Shown: positions 8,390-17,550, numbered from the stretch's first letter. The stretch is DNA of 64,000 nt from Brochothrix campestris (GCF_046058945.1 NZ_CP175511.1:1984001-2048000), one strand, 5' to 3'. The notes: generated by a model not told the origin, from the sequence alone. Program-made: numbers and translations.

Positions 8390-9161
8390 CTGCAATCATC
8401 CTTTCTTTGTAGTTACCTAAGCTACTACGAACGGCGATAAAATCACCTGTTTTCTTCTTGGAAAAATCGATCTTCTTAGCAGGCGAAAGTATCACCACCG
8501 TCGATCCGAAGTTGAAATAACCCAATTCGGCGCCTTTTTCAATTTCTTTTCCAGAAAAAGTATCGACAATTGAATTAATATTCAACGCACCGACCGCTAC
8601 CAATAATGTATCCTCACCAATTCGATAGACTACCCGGTGATTTTTAGCATACAATTGTGAAATATTAGTCATGCCCCACTCATTGACGGGAAAACTCGTA
8701 CGTCCTAGTTCCCCCACACGACGAATCGCCCCTGCTATCGGAGAATGATAGCGATGATATTGACTTGGACTTAAATATAAAATGATAAAACTGCCCCCAC
8801 CGCCAACTGTAGCGGCAACTGATTCACCTAGTAATTCCTTTAATTGATAGGTCGTCCCCTTAACTTCAAATGTTTGCTCAGCTGTAATGATACCAGACTG
8901 TTGAATAAAACCATCTACTGGAGATACCCAATCAGTGGCAGCTAACGGTCTCTTTTTCAGATTAATCGGTCGGGCGAAAAAGGCGGCAAGCGTTTGATAA
9001 GATGAGACTTTCGCTGTCATTTCAGCTTGATTTATCCGATATTTTTTAGCAAACAGTTTAATCAACGGCTTGCTTAATCGAGAACATGTGAATCTTTTCA
9101 AAGGTGCTGATACTAATCGTAACGCTAATATTCTCATAATCATTACTTGCACTTTCTTCAT
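8361..9161 (-). CDS. psd: Phosphatidylserine decarboxylase proenzyme
   Basis: Decarboxylates phosphatidylserine to phosphatidylethanolamine at the membrane. The protein is 266 residues from the ATG at 9161, which follows TTTAGGAGT; the frame is open further upstream to 9194. The self-cleavage motif that creates the pyruvoyl cofactor is present as FGST near residue 225 (usually LGST). The conserved SPVDG and SQYHRYHSP motifs are also visible. It lies 43 nt after pssA, which makes its substrate. Phosphatidylethanolamine synthesis is not universal in this group, so the operon says something about the membrane of this organism. Confidence 0.93.
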   Translation of the reverse strand: MKKVQVMIMRILALRLVSAPLKRFTCSRLSKPLIKLFAKKYRINQAEMTAKVSSYQTLAAFFARPINLKKRPLAATDWVSPVDGFIQQSGIITAEQTFEVKGTTYQLKELLGESVAATVGGGGSFIILYLSPSQYHRYHSPIAGAIRRVGELGRTSFPVNEWGMTNISQLYAKNHRVVYRIGEDTLLVAVGALNINSIVDTFSGKEIEKGAELGYFNFGSTVVILSPAKKIDFSKKKTGDFIAVRSSLGNYKERMIADDENISTTG

Positions 9162-9204
9162 ATGTTTAACTCCTAAATAAGGCTGTAGCATCACAACACG
9201 TAAT

Positions 9205-9726
9205 TTACACCTCTTCTATTTCAACATCTTCTTTTGAATGACCTAATTTTCTGACTTGAATTTGACTAACCATTAAAAAGCCAAGGAAGATTATAATAAT
9301 ACCACCTAAAAAGACCGGTAATATTTGGACAATTAATAACGTTGTCAACGCCGCTGCTGGAACGGGTAAACCGATAAAATAATTAAGCCCGGATTGACTG
9401 ACATTAAAACGGGCCAGTCGCACAATACTGCAAATCAAATAGACGACTGTGCTGACTAATGTCCAAAAATGCAACCCGTTAACTGTAAGATGAATTACCA
9501 TTGGCGCAACCCCAAAAGTCACAACATCCGCCAATGAATCAAGCTCTTTACCTATGGTGGAACTAGAATTCAATCGTCTCGCAGAGTATCCATCAAAACA
9601 ATCGCATAACATCCCGATTAAAATCAACACGACCGCATAAAAAATATAGGATTGACTTGCTACTAAAATGGCAAAAAATCCGGCCAAAAAGTTACTAATT
9701 GTAAGGATTGAAGGAATATACTTCAT
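9205..9726 (-). CDS. pssA: CDP-diacylglycerol--serine O-phosphatidyltransferase
   Basis: Makes phosphatidylserine from CDP-diacylglycerol and L-serine. The protein has 173 residues with five to six membrane segments. The CDP-alcohol phosphotransferase signature DG-x2-AR-x8-G-x3-D-x3-D is complete, from DGYSARR through KELDSLAD. The start ATG follows AAAGGAGGGA. It is the first gene of a pssA-psd-DJ-1 operon, and a TATAAT box is at 9757-9762. The match to the short B. subtilis-type PssA is clear. Confidence 0.93.
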   Translation of the reverse strand: MKYIPSILTISNFLAGFFAILVASQSYIFYAVVLILIGMLCDCFDGYSARRLNSSSTIGKELDSLADVVTFGVAPMVIHLTVNGLHFWTLVSTVVYLICSIVRLARFNVSQSGLNYFIGLPVPAAALTTLLIVQILPVFLGGIIIIFLGFLMVSQIQVRKLGHSKEDVEIEEV

Positions 9727-9808
9727 CGTTGTTCCCTCCTTTCTATTCTCAGTTTCATTATATACCTTTATGTTTTACTTTCCTACCTATTACTAGTTAG
9801 AAAACATT

Positions 9809-9847
9809 AAAAGAACCCAAAACATAACAACTGTTTCCGGCTCTTTT
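9809..9847 (-). terminator. Terminator of the LuxR-type regulator gene
   Basis: A 15-16 bp hairpin with one mismatch and some G-T pairs, seven-base loop and flanking A/T runs lies 50 nt past the regulator's stop codon. Confidence 0.7.
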
Positions 9848-9892
9848 ATCTTTCTCTGTCACAATCCCATCTTCGCAAAGATTGTCTGTCGC

Positions 9893-10531
9893 TTAGATGG
9901 AATAGACGTTACTCTGCTTTTCAACTGCCTGTTGCATCGTTGCATTTAATTTCAACAGCACTTGATTGCGACTTTTGACATTCATTTTTTGGAGAATATG
10001 GCTCACGTGATTTTTAACCGTATTCTCACTTAAACCTAAAAATTGAGCAATTCGTTGATTATTCTCACGTTTGATAATCAACTGTAAAACTTCTGTTTCT
10101 CGCGTCGTTAACTTATAACGAGAGGCTCCATTAATACCTCGCTCTGCCTTAATATCAATCACATTCGCGGCAAAAAACGGATCGATGTAAGTCTCGTTAT
10201 TCAGCACAGCTTGAATGGCAGCCGTCAAATGTTCTTCACATACACTATAAGATAAGAAGCCTTTAATTTTTTTACTGCACGCTCGTGAATTAAATGACTC
10301 TGAAAATAATAAATACCTCGTTTTAAAATCTGTGTATACAGTATGTTTATAGTCGTTATACTCCGCATCGATAATACATAGTTTAAGCGGTATAGGTGTA
10401 CATGTTTTATAATTTTCATAGTCAGCTGTCTTGTTATCATTTTCTTGAATAATAACATGTTCAACGTTCGCTAACATTGTCTTTAAGCCTTCGCAAAAAA
10501 TATTACGTCCCCTTAATTCAATATATATCAT
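9893..10531 (-). CDS. LuxR/NarL-type regulator with atypical receiver-like domain
   Basis: A 212-residue protein. The C-terminal half (about 140-200) is a clear LuxR helix-turn-helix: LTTRETEVLQLI, then LGLSENTVKNHVSHILQKMNVKSRNQ. The N-terminal half has the outline of a response-regulator receiver, with a possible phospho-acceptor Asp in LCIIDAEYND and a Lys in KIKGFLSY. The acidic pair normally found at the end of the first strand is missing. No sensor kinase lies nearby, so it is an orphan, possibly phosphorylation-independent. Targets are unknown. Confidence 0.82.
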   Translation of the reverse strand: MIYIELRGRNIFCEGLKTMLANVEHVIIQENDNKTADYENYKTCTPIPLKLCIIDAEYNDYKHTVYTDFKTRYLLFSESFNSRACSKKIKGFLSYSVCEEHLTAAIQAVLNNETYIDPFFAANVIDIKAERGINGASRYKLTTRETEVLQLIIKRENNQRIAQFLGLSENTVKNHVSHILQKMNVKSRNQVLLKLNATMQQAVEKQSNVYSI

Positions 10532-10627
10532 CTATGAGCCTCCCTTTAAAACAATCTTTCTTCCATCTGTATCCAATTCCCTTTTTTTCATATCATAAAC
10601 TAGTTTACCAGTATTTTATAAAAAAAT

Positions 10628-10665
10628 AAAGAAAGCACTCCCATGAGTGCTTTCCTTATTTTTTA
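10628..10665. terminator. Terminator of the yceI-family gene
   Basis: The stem GAAAGCACTC / GAGTGCTTTC with a four-base loop is followed by T-rich sequence on the minus strand. Confidence 0.8.
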
Positions 10666-10679
10666 TCAATCTCTTACCT

Positions 10680-11216
10680 TTAACGCTCTGCAATCACTTC
10701 AAGTTCCACCGAGATTTTAATCTCATCCCCGATTAAAACACCACCTGTTTCAAGTGCAGCATTATACTCAATTCCGAATGCTTTACGGCTGATTTTTGCA
10801 TCTGCTGAAAAACCAGCCACAATTGAACCATCCATTGGATTTTTACTTTGACCTGCAAATTCAACATCAAAGCTGATTGGTTTAGTGACGCCAACTAGGG
10901 TTAAGTCACCTATCATTTTGTATTCATCTTCAGCTGTTTTCGTAATAGTTGTTGCGACAAAATCAATCGTTGGATTGTTTTCAACATTAAAGAAGTCGGC
11001 ACTCTTAAGATGCTCATCTCGTGCTTCTTGTTTGGTTTTAATACTATCTGCTTGAATTGTAAATTTAATATCAGCAGTCGTCAAATCAGTTACGTCCATA
11101 TTTAACTCGGCTGAAAAAGTTTGGAACGTACCTTTAACCTTTGAAATCATCATGTGTTTCACTTGAAAATCGATTGAAGAATGGGCTGCATCTAATTTAT
11201 ATGTTTTGTTTGTCAT
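10680..11216 (-). CDS. YceI family polyisoprenoid-binding-like protein
   Basis: A 178-residue YceI-domain protein, a lipocalin-like beta barrel that binds isoprenoid chains in characterised members. The family pattern is seen in YKLDAAHSSIDFQVKHMMISKVKGTF at the start (read as consecutive short motifs), in HLKSADFFNVENNPTI in the middle, and in FEF-like strands to the end. There is no signal peptide, so it should be cytoplasmic, unlike many Gram-negative relatives. The gene is monocistronic with its own terminator. Its role in this organism is unknown. Confidence 0.88.
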   Translation of the reverse strand: MTNKTYKLDAAHSSIDFQVKHMMISKVKGTFQTFSAELNMDVTDLTTADIKFTIQADSIKTKQEARDEHLKSADFFNVENNPTIDFVATTITKTAEDEYKMIGDLTLVGVTKPISFDVEFAGQSKNPMDGSIVAGFSADAKISRKAFGIEYNAALETGGVLIGDEIKISVELEVIAER

Positions 11217-11450
11217 TTTTCATTTCCTCCTAATAGTTGGTTTCGCTTAACTTCTATTTATACTTTACCACACTTACTTTTTGTAATCAAGTTATTTTAA
11301 GTAACTTTTATTCGTTTTCTTATATAACTTACCCTATCTACTACAAAATCAATCATCTATTAAAAAAATTCCCTTGCACAGCTCAAATGACAGCGCTTTT
11401 TCACTAATTATATGATATTCTTAAATAAAATAGGAAATGAGGGAGTTTGA

Positions 11451-12455
11451 ATGATTAACTATGCAGTGATTGGCACAAGTATGATATCAGGTCAGTTTAT
11501 CAAATCAGCACAAGCCACGAATGAATGGGACTTAACGGTGCTTTACTCCCGTTCGGTTGAAAAAGCAGAACACTTCTTAACAGCTGAAGAACTTGCTTTC
11601 GTACCGATTGAAACAAACTGGAACGCCTTTTTAGGAGATGATCGTTTTAGCACCGTCTATATTGCCTCACCGAACAGCCTTCATTTTCAACAAGCGATTG
11701 CCTTATTACAGGCAAAAAAAAATATTGTCGTTGAAAAACCAATTTTTCCAACCGCGGCTGAAGTCGTAACAGCTCAAAAAATCGCGAAAGAAAATGGCGT
11801 CTTTATCTTTGAAGCTGCAAGACATATCCATGAAGAAAACTTTAAAGTCGTCAAAGACTTACTCGGTAACAGCCCTGAAATTGAAGGCGCCACCTTTGCC
11901 TATTCAAAATACTCATCACGTTATGATCAAGTACTTAACGGTGAAGAACCTAATATTTTCACAACCAAATTTGCTGGCGGTGCCTTAGTCGATTTAGGCA
12001 TTTATTTAGTATATTCCGCAGTCGCTTGGTTTGGTGTTCCCGACCAAGCTCATTATTTCGCCAAAAAAATCAGTACCGGTGTTGATGGTTCAGGCACAAT
12101 TATTTTGCAGTACCCCTCATTTAATGTCACCTTACTCACAGGTAAGATTATTCAATCTTATTTACCGTCAGAAATATATACAAACACAACCACCATTAAA
12201 CTAGATGCAGTTAATGCTATTACTGATATTGCAGTCTGGCATCGTGAAACAAATAGTGAGACGCAACATGCTGTGGCAGCTCCTGAGCTGTTATTATATG
12301 ATGAGGCTCTTGCATTTGCCTCTGTCATCAACCACCCAACAGATGAACAAGCACTGGCTCGCTATGCTTACTGGTCTGAATTAAGCTTACAAGTAACTAC
12401 CTTAATCGAACAGTTAAGGCAAGATGCCGGTATTATCTATGACGCTGAAAAATAA
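11451..12455 (+). CDS. Gfo/Idh/MocA family oxidoreductase
   Basis: An NAD(P)-dependent sugar- or polyol-type oxidoreductase of 334 residues. The N-terminal Rossmann motif is YAVIGTSMISGQF, a variant of GxGxxG in which Ser replaces the last Gly region. The conserved substrate-domain entry EKPIF (about residue 95) is present, and the C-terminal half is the Gfo/Idh beta-sheet domain. It resembles the GFO-like predicted dehydrogenases common in lactic acid bacteria. The start ATG follows GAGGGAG. It stands alone, convergent with cutC. Substrate unknown. Confidence 0.87.
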   Translation: MINYAVIGTSMISGQFIKSAQATNEWDLTVLYSRSVEKAEHFLTAEELAFVPIETNWNAFLGDDRFSTVYIASPNSLHFQQAIALLQAKKNIVVEKPIFPTAAEVVTAQKIAKENGVFIFEAARHIHEENFKVVKDLLGNSPEIEGATFAYSKYSSRYDQVLNGEEPNIFTTKFAGGALVDLGIYLVYSAVAWFGVPDQAHYFAKKISTGVDGSGTIILQYPSFNVTLLTGKIIQSYLPSEIYTNTTTIKLDAVNAITDIAVWHRETNSETQHAVAAPELLLYDEALAFASVINHPTDEQALARYAYWSELSLQVTTLIEQLRQDAGIIYDAEK

Positions 12456-12463
12456 TTAGAAGT

Positions 12464-12500
12464 TAATCCCCCTCGCTCAAACAGCGAGGGGGATTTGTTT
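12464..12500. terminator. Bidirectional terminator between the oxidoreductase gene and cutC
   Basis: The stem AATCCCCCTCGCT / AGCGAGGGGGATT with a short loop lies exactly between the two convergent genes. Confidence 0.88.
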
Positions 12501-13122
12501 AAACAAGTCGTGTACCATGTACTTCTGTTACTTCAAGGATGTGCGCAATGTTATGCATATTTTCTTTTGTAATCCCGCCACCGGGTAAAATCACTAGCCT
12601 TTCGTTGGCATGATTTTGATAAGCTTTTAAAACAGCAAGATGATCACTAATCGCAGTAGTTAATGGACCACCATGTGTCAAAATCCGTGTTACACCGTGG
12701 TCAGCAAGCCAATCAATCGCTTTAAACGGATCAGAGAGCTCGTCAAATGCCATGTGAAATGTTAAGTCCATACCTGCTGCTGCAGCGATGATTGCTTTGT
12801 TCTTTTCTTCATCTAATGTGTTAACTGCTGTTAAACAACCAAATACAAGCCCGGTTATCCCACAGTCTTTGTACGCCTGCACATCGGTTAACATCATCGC
12901 TAATTCTGCCTCATTAAAGACAAAGTCACCTTTTCGAGGACGCACCATCGCCATCACCGGCACCTTATGTTGTGCACAAAAAGCAGCTGTTTGTTTCGCT
13001 ACCCCTAAACTGACCGAGGTACCACCTTCTGCTAAGTTATCACATAGCTCAATTCGATCAGCCGCTGCAATAATTGCTGGTATTCGTTCGAAATTCTCAA
13101 CACAGACTTCTTTTAATAACAT
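12499..13122 (-). CDS. cutC: CutC family protein
   Basis: A 207-residue TIM-barrel protein of the CutC family, historically linked to copper homeostasis though its enzymatic role is unsettled. Family motifs include the N-terminal KEVCVEN, RIELCDNLAEGGTSVS, VMVRPRKGDF (written AMVRPRKGDF here), TFHMAFDE and GGGIT. AGGAGGAAAAG precedes the ATG. No other copper genes are nearby. The length is at the short end for the family, but the barrel looks complete. Confidence 0.9.
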   Translation of the reverse strand: MLLKEVCVENFERIPAIIAAADRIELCDNLAEGGTSVSLGVAKQTAAFCAQHKVPVMAMVRPRKGDFVFNEAELAMMLTDVQAYKDCGITGLVFGCLTAVNTLDEEKNKAIIAAAAGMDLTFHMAFDELSDPFKAIDWLADHGVTRILTHGGPLTTAISDHLAVLKAYQNHANERLVILPGGGITKENMHNIAHILEVTEVHGTRLV

Positions 13123-13264
13123 CTCTTTTCCTCCTCGATATAGACTTCTTCTTTATTATAAAACAACTTCTTCTGATATAATACTTTTTAACAAACCAAT
13201 TAGTATTTTATAGTTAGTTATTTTCCGTTTCATTCTAACGGTTAAGTACTTTACTTAAGCGGAG

Positions 13265-14034
13265 GTGTTTCTATCAAATAAATATTCATCCTATTAGCTA
13301 GTATAGCGCTTCTTTTATTAACTGGTTGTCAACCATATGATAAATCCTTTTCACCGCGGAAAGAAACGGCGATTCCAATCATACTTGTACCTGGAACACA
13401 TGCAACTGAAGATCGTTTCGATGCCTTTACATCCGATTTATCTACTAGCTATCATCATCAAGCGACAACAATGAAAATCACTGTTATGAAAGACTTAACC
13501 TTGGATTATAGCGGCGCAAAATTAACACCCGATACCCATCGGCCATTTATCGTTATCGCCTTAGAAGATCTCTTTCAACGCTATCATTTTAAACAATTTG
13601 ATGCCGTCGGTCATTCTAATGGCGGACTCGTCTTAACTAACTTTTTAGAATATCACAGCAGTGAAATTAAATCGCAGTTACGTCATTTAGTCACAGTGGC
13701 TACTCCTTATAACGACACAAAACAAACAGATAACGGCACGAACAGTGATATCACAAAAATCCCAACCCAAACACATCTGTTGACGAATTTTATTGATCGT
13801 AATGTCTTTATTCCTAAAAGTATTACCCTGTTGAACATCACTGGCGATATCAAAGATAATCATGAATCTGATGGTATTGTGCCTGTTAACAGCGCCTTGT
13901 CGGGTAGCCTTATTTATAAAGATGTCATTCAGTCTTACCGTGAAAAAGTCGTAACCGGTAAAGGTGCTGGCCATAGTGATATTTTAGAAGATGATGCCAC
14001 CAAAGAAGCGATTATTGAATTTATTTATCGTTAA
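13265..14034 (+). pseudogene. DUF915 alpha/beta-hydrolase lipoprotein, start codon lost
   Basis: The frame encodes a lipoprotein signal (hydrophobic run ending LLLTGC), the strand IPIILVPGTHA, the nucleophile elbow GHSNGG and the C-terminal ESDGIVPVNSALSG motif, closely like the intact gene that follows. But where the start should be, 6-8 nt after GGAGG, the codons are ATC AAA TAA. An ATG has apparently become ATC and a Lys codon has become a stop. No ATG, GTG or TTG is in frame before 13471, which lies past the signal peptide and first strand. Compared with its paralogue it also lacks about 19 residues before the elbow. It is most simply a recent pseudogene; translation from 13471 would give a truncated 187-residue cytoplasmic product. 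Confidence 0.75.
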
Positions 14035-14054
14035 GCTATCAAAAAGGAGGACTT

Positions 14055-14903
14055 ATGTTTAAACAATTTAAGCTAGTACTCATCTCATGCCTACTTGTTG
14101 GACTCGTTGGCTGTCACACTGTCTCCCATTCAAAAAACACTCAAGGTACCTTAACAAGTAAGAGTATCGCACCAATTATACTTGTTCCAGGTACTAATGG
14201 GCGGGCCACCGATTTCGATGCTTTCATCAAAAACATCGGTGCCTTTTATAACTACACACCGCATGTCTTGCGTTTAATTGTTCATCCTGACCATCAGTTG
14301 AGTTATTTAGATAAGCCTTTACCTATTACAACGACGCGCCCCTTCATTGTGATTGCTTTTGAAGATAGTTCAGAAGATGGCACCTTAACACAATCGGCCT
14401 GGCTTCATACCGCCCTAACAGCGATACACACTGATTACGATTACTCCAATTTTGCTGCTGTTGGCTACTCTAACGGCGGACTTGTTTTAACACACTTACT
14501 TGAACAATATCCGCAGTCTCCTTTTAAGATGACTGATTTAATTACGATTGCTACACCCTTTAATGACTTAAGTTTGGTCGATAACGGGGAATCCGCCTTT
14601 ATCGACCACCCCCCTTTAGTGACCGAGACGCTTTCTTTTTTAATCGCTCACCAACAAACGCTACCGCCTGAATTGAATTATTTAAATATTACTGGTGATG
14701 TCGCAGCAAATCATCTTTCTGATCAAGTCGTTCCAGTTAATAGCGCGCTCAGCGGTCGGTTGATTTATCGCAACATCGCCAATTATCGCGAAAAAATATT
14801 TATCGGCCCGCAGTACTCACATCAGCATATTTTAAGTGATTCGCTTGTTCAACAAGCGCTTATGTCTTATATTGACGACGAAACAAAAACCGACACAAAT
14901 TAA
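14055..14903 (+). CDS. DUF915 alpha/beta-hydrolase lipoprotein
   Basis: A 282-residue exported lipoprotein. Residues 1-20 form a signal peptide with lipobox LVGC, so the mature protein would be anchored to the outer face of the membrane by its lipidated Cys. The alpha/beta-hydrolase fold shows IILVPGTNG (oxyanion strand), the nucleophile motif GYSNGG, an acidic region SDQVVPVNSA and a late His (YSHQHIL), giving a plausible Ser-Asp-His triad. DUF915 members are serine hydrolases or esterases of unknown substrate. AAAGGAGGACTT precedes the ATG, 20 nt after the degenerate paralogue, so this is a tandem duplication. Confidence 0.88.
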   Translation: MFKQFKLVLISCLLVGLVGCHTVSHSKNTQGTLTSKSIAPIILVPGTNGRATDFDAFIKNIGAFYNYTPHVLRLIVHPDHQLSYLDKPLPITTTRPFIVIAFEDSSEDGTLTQSAWLHTALTAIHTDYDYSNFAAVGYSNGGLVLTHLLEQYPQSPFKMTDLITIATPFNDLSLVDNGESAFIDHPPLVTETLSFLIAHQQTLPPELNYLNITGDVAANHLSDQVVPVNSALSGRLIYRNIANYREKIFIGPQYSHQHILSDSLVQQALMSYIDDETKTDTN

Positions 14904-14914
14904 GTGTCGGTTTG
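14886..14914. terminator. Terminator overlapping the DUF915 stop codon
   Basis: The hairpin AAACCGACAC / GTGTCGGTTT contains the TAA stop in its loop region. It separates the DUF915 gene from the convergent bglK. Confidence 0.75.
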
Positions 14915-14924
14915 AGACTGCATT

Positions 14925-15800
14925 TTAGTTTTCCAAGTAATGATAAACTGCCCCAAGCATCCCCGCTTGATTATGATGCGTTGTCGCAGCTATCACTGTA
15001 TCGCGTGCACCAAACCACGCCAGTTGCTCCCTTATTTCGGCAATAAAGGTTGGCCGTTGGGTAATTCCACCACCGATAAAAATATGCGACGGATCGAATA
15101 AATAAATAAGATTGTAGAGGCTCATACATATCCCATTAAAAAACTCGGTCACCAACCGTGTACACATATAATCACCTGCATCATAACCGGCAAAAATTTC
15201 TTCGCCATTCACTTCAGCAACGGGCTTTTGCAGATGCGCTGCATATTGTTTACGCAACTGATACAAGGTTGCTTGCTCATTGACCGTATGTGTCGACGGT
15301 TGACTCGCTCCCGGTCGTTCGGTAAACATATAACCGAACTCCCCCGCTCTAAAACGAGCCCCTCTGACGAGCTTGTCATTGACATAAATACCACCGCCAA
15401 CACCCGTACCAATCGTCATACATAAAAAGTTATCAAGGGTTTGAGCCTTACCAAGCCATTTTTCAGCGAGTAATGCACAATTGGCATCATTCTCAATCGC
15501 AGTTGGTAAGTGAAGTTCTTCCTCAGCCCATTTCAGCATGTTAAAATTGTCAAAGTCTCGAATCGCACCTCCCATTGTAATTAACCCTGTTTGTGGATTG
15601 ACATATCCGGGAGCGCTCATGGCAATGCCTGTGACATCAGGATGATTTTTCACCCATTTTTTCATTTCGGCTAAAATTTGCAAACCATCAAAATTTACGA
15701 TGGCAACCTCATTCGTTTCCAGTAATTGTCCATCGGTTTGAACAATCCCCATTTTCAAATTAGTTCCGCCAATATCGAAAGCAGCAATGTCTTTATCCAT
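14925..15800 (-). CDS. bglK: Beta-glucoside kinase, ROK family
   Basis: Likely phosphorylates cellobiose or other beta-glucosides with ATP at the 6' position, so that 6-phospho-beta-glucosidase can split them. The protein is 291 residues from the ATG at 15800; an upstream in-frame GTG lies in the ribosome binding site. ATP motif AFDIGGTNLKMG, catalytic END in AIENDANCALLAEKW, and GTGVGGG are present. The CxCGxxGC zinc motif of typical ROK kinases is absent, and GEFGYM replaces GEIGH. The Listeria beta-glucoside kinase has the same features as I recall. It is the last gene of the bglA-EIIB-EIIC-bglK operon, 16 nt after EIIC. A glucokinase or fructokinase role is less likely given the context. 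Confidence 0.82.
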   Translation of the reverse strand: MDKDIAAFDIGGTNLKMGIVQTDGQLLETNEVAIVNFDGLQILAEMKKWVKNHPDVTGIAMSAPGYVNPQTGLITMGGAIRDFDNFNMLKWAEEELHLPTAIENDANCALLAEKWLGKAQTLDNFLCMTIGTGVGGGIYVNDKLVRGARFRAGEFGYMFTERPGASQPSTHTVNEQATLYQLRKQYAAHLQKPVAEVNGEEIFAGYDAGDYMCTRLVTEFFNGICMSLYNLIYLFDPSHIFIGGGITQRPTFIAEIREQLAWFGARDTVIAATTHHNQAGMLGAVYHYLEN

Positions 15801-15815
15801 GTCAATCACATCCTC

Positions 15816-17153
15816 TTAGGCGACCTTTTCTTCTTCAACTCCTGCTGATGTATTAACCTTATTCGATACCATCACGAACGGTAAGTAAATGACAACTGAA
15901 ATCGCTAAACAGAGTAAACCAACTGCTAAGGCACCGAAGTTACCTCCTGTTCCTAAGAAAGGAATTAACGGCCCAGGTGTTGTCCATGGGACTTGATAAG
16001 CTACCGGTGGAATTACTTTTGTTACAACAAACAGATACCCAACAACAGTGTTAATCGCTGGTGTAATAATGAATGGAATAATTAAAATCGGATTCAACAC
16101 AATTGGTAAACCGAAAATAACCGGTTCATTAATGTTGAATAAGCCCGGTCCAAGCGATAGCTTCGCAATGTCACGGTAGTCTGTACGACGTGACGCGATG
16201 AAAATAGCAATCAATAAACCAAGTGTCATCCCTGAACCACCATAGTTAGAAAAGGCATCATTTAATCCACCCCAAGTAGCTGGATACGGTGCGCCCCAAG
16301 CACTACCATGAGCGGCAACATACGATAAGTTTTCCAAGTTTGGTTCTGTAAAAATTGTATCTCGAATCGCTGCAATTGTATTTGGACCATGAATACCTAA
16401 AACCCATAATACGTTTGAGATAAATCCAAGTAACACAACTGAGTAAATATTAGTTCCCATATCTTTTAATGGTGATTGAATGACTGTGTAAACCAAGTCA
16501 TTAATCCCTTTTGGTGACACTAATGTAACAACATAATTAAGGACTGAGAATAAAATAGTAATGATAACGATGGGAATTAAGACTTTAAATGAACGTGAGA
16601 CTGCTGGTGGCACTTGATCAGGCATTTTGATTAATAAACGTGGTGAACGTGAAAGACGACTAAATACTTCACCAACGATAATACCTACAATAATAGCGAC
16701 GAATAAACCTTGTGCCCCTAAAAATTTAACAGTCATGTAAGAAGCATTATCCACTACTTCATACGGCGTATAGACGATAAAGAAGGCACCGACAGCAGTT
16801 AACCCCGCCAGTAAATCATCTTCTTTAAAGGAAATCGCTAAATTTCGTGCGACTAAGAACACAATCAAAATTGCCATAATATTAGTCGACCCTTGCATAA
16901 CTGGTGTAAATAGTGCTTGGGCTGATGCTAAATTCGGAAATAGTTTCCCTAAAAACAATATTTTTGCAATGAAGCCATCAGGTGATAATACCGCAAAATT
17001 TAACAAGGTAACAATTGATCCTGCCATAATTAACGGAAACACTAAAATAAAGGCATCACGAATTGCTGCAATATGGCGCTGTGAATTCAATTTATTAGCT
17101 ACAGGCACCAACATTCTTTCCATTCCACTCTCAAACTTAGTCATTATACTCAT
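15816..17153 (-). CDS. PTS lactose/cellobiose-type EIIC permease
   Basis: The membrane channel of a cellobiose/beta-glucoside phosphotransferase system; it moves the sugar while EIIB phosphorylates it. The protein has 445 residues, about ten membrane segments and the family's active-site motif FNINEPVIFGLP near residue 345. It sits between EIIB and bglK in the operon. A second EIIC at 20099-21421 is close to 90% identical by eye. The substrate is inferred from the linked 6-phospho-beta-glucosidase. Confidence 0.93.
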   Translation of the reverse strand: MSIMTKFESGMERMLVPVANKLNSQRHIAAIRDAFILVFPLIMAGSIVTLLNFAVLSPDGFIAKILFLGKLFPNLASAQALFTPVMQGSTNIMAILIVFLVARNLAISFKEDDLLAGLTAVGAFFIVYTPYEVVDNASYMTVKFLGAQGLFVAIIVGIIVGEVFSRLSRSPRLLIKMPDQVPPAVSRSFKVLIPIVIITILFSVLNYVVTLVSPKGINDLVYTVIQSPLKDMGTNIYSVVLLGFISNVLWVLGIHGPNTIAAIRDTIFTEPNLENLSYVAAHGSAWGAPYPATWGGLNDAFSNYGGSGMTLGLLIAIFIASRRTDYRDIAKLSLGPGLFNINEPVIFGLPIVLNPILIIPFIITPAINTVVGYLFVVTKVIPPVAYQVPWTTPGPLIPFLGTGGNFGALAVGLLCLAISVVIYLPFVMVSNKVNTSAGVEEEKVA

Positions 17154-17192
17154 TTTTATTCCCTCCCATATCCTCTTATCGACTTTCTATTA

Positions 17193-17498
17193 TTAGGCTT
17201 CCATTGCTTTGAAAGCTGTTTCTAATACCCCTTTGCCGTTCATCATACCATAATCTTTCATATCGATAACAAGTACTGGAATACGGCCAGCGACCGCCTT
17301 GTCAATCTGTGGTTTTTGATAACGTACTTGTGGTCCTAACATAATGATGTCTGCTGTATCAATTTTTGATGATGCTTCAGAAATTGATAACGCTTCAATC
17401 TCAACATCAATACCGATTTTTTTTGCGTGCGCTTTCATTTTGTTAACTAAGAGACTCGTTGACATTCCCGCTGCACAAACAAGTAATATTTCCTTCAT
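17193..17498 (-). CDS. PTS cellobiose-type EIIB
   Basis: A 101-residue cytosolic phosphocarrier. The phosphorylated Cys is in LLVCAAGMSTS at the N-terminus, and the phosphate-binding loop typical of cellobiose EIIB follows it. The frame extends to 17564, into the end of bglA, but the ATG at 17498 follows TAGGAGGAAATAG and gives the usual family length. It receives phosphate from an EIIA that is not encoded in this window and passes it to the sugar bound by EIIC. Confidence 0.92.
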   Translation of the reverse strand: MKEILLVCAAGMSTSLLVNKMKAHAKKIGIDVEIEALSISEASSKIDTADIIMLGPQVRYQKPQIDKAVAGRIPVLVIDMKDYGMMNGKGVLETAFKAMEA

Positions 17499-17550
17499 GC
17501 TATTTCCTCCTAGCGGCTCAGCTAACGGACTCATCCGCCAGCTCTCCGTG

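Noticed and set aside
12788..13213. A 141-codon plus-strand frame opposite cutC
   Set aside because: It is the antisense of a clear CutC gene and has no family motif or ribosome site.
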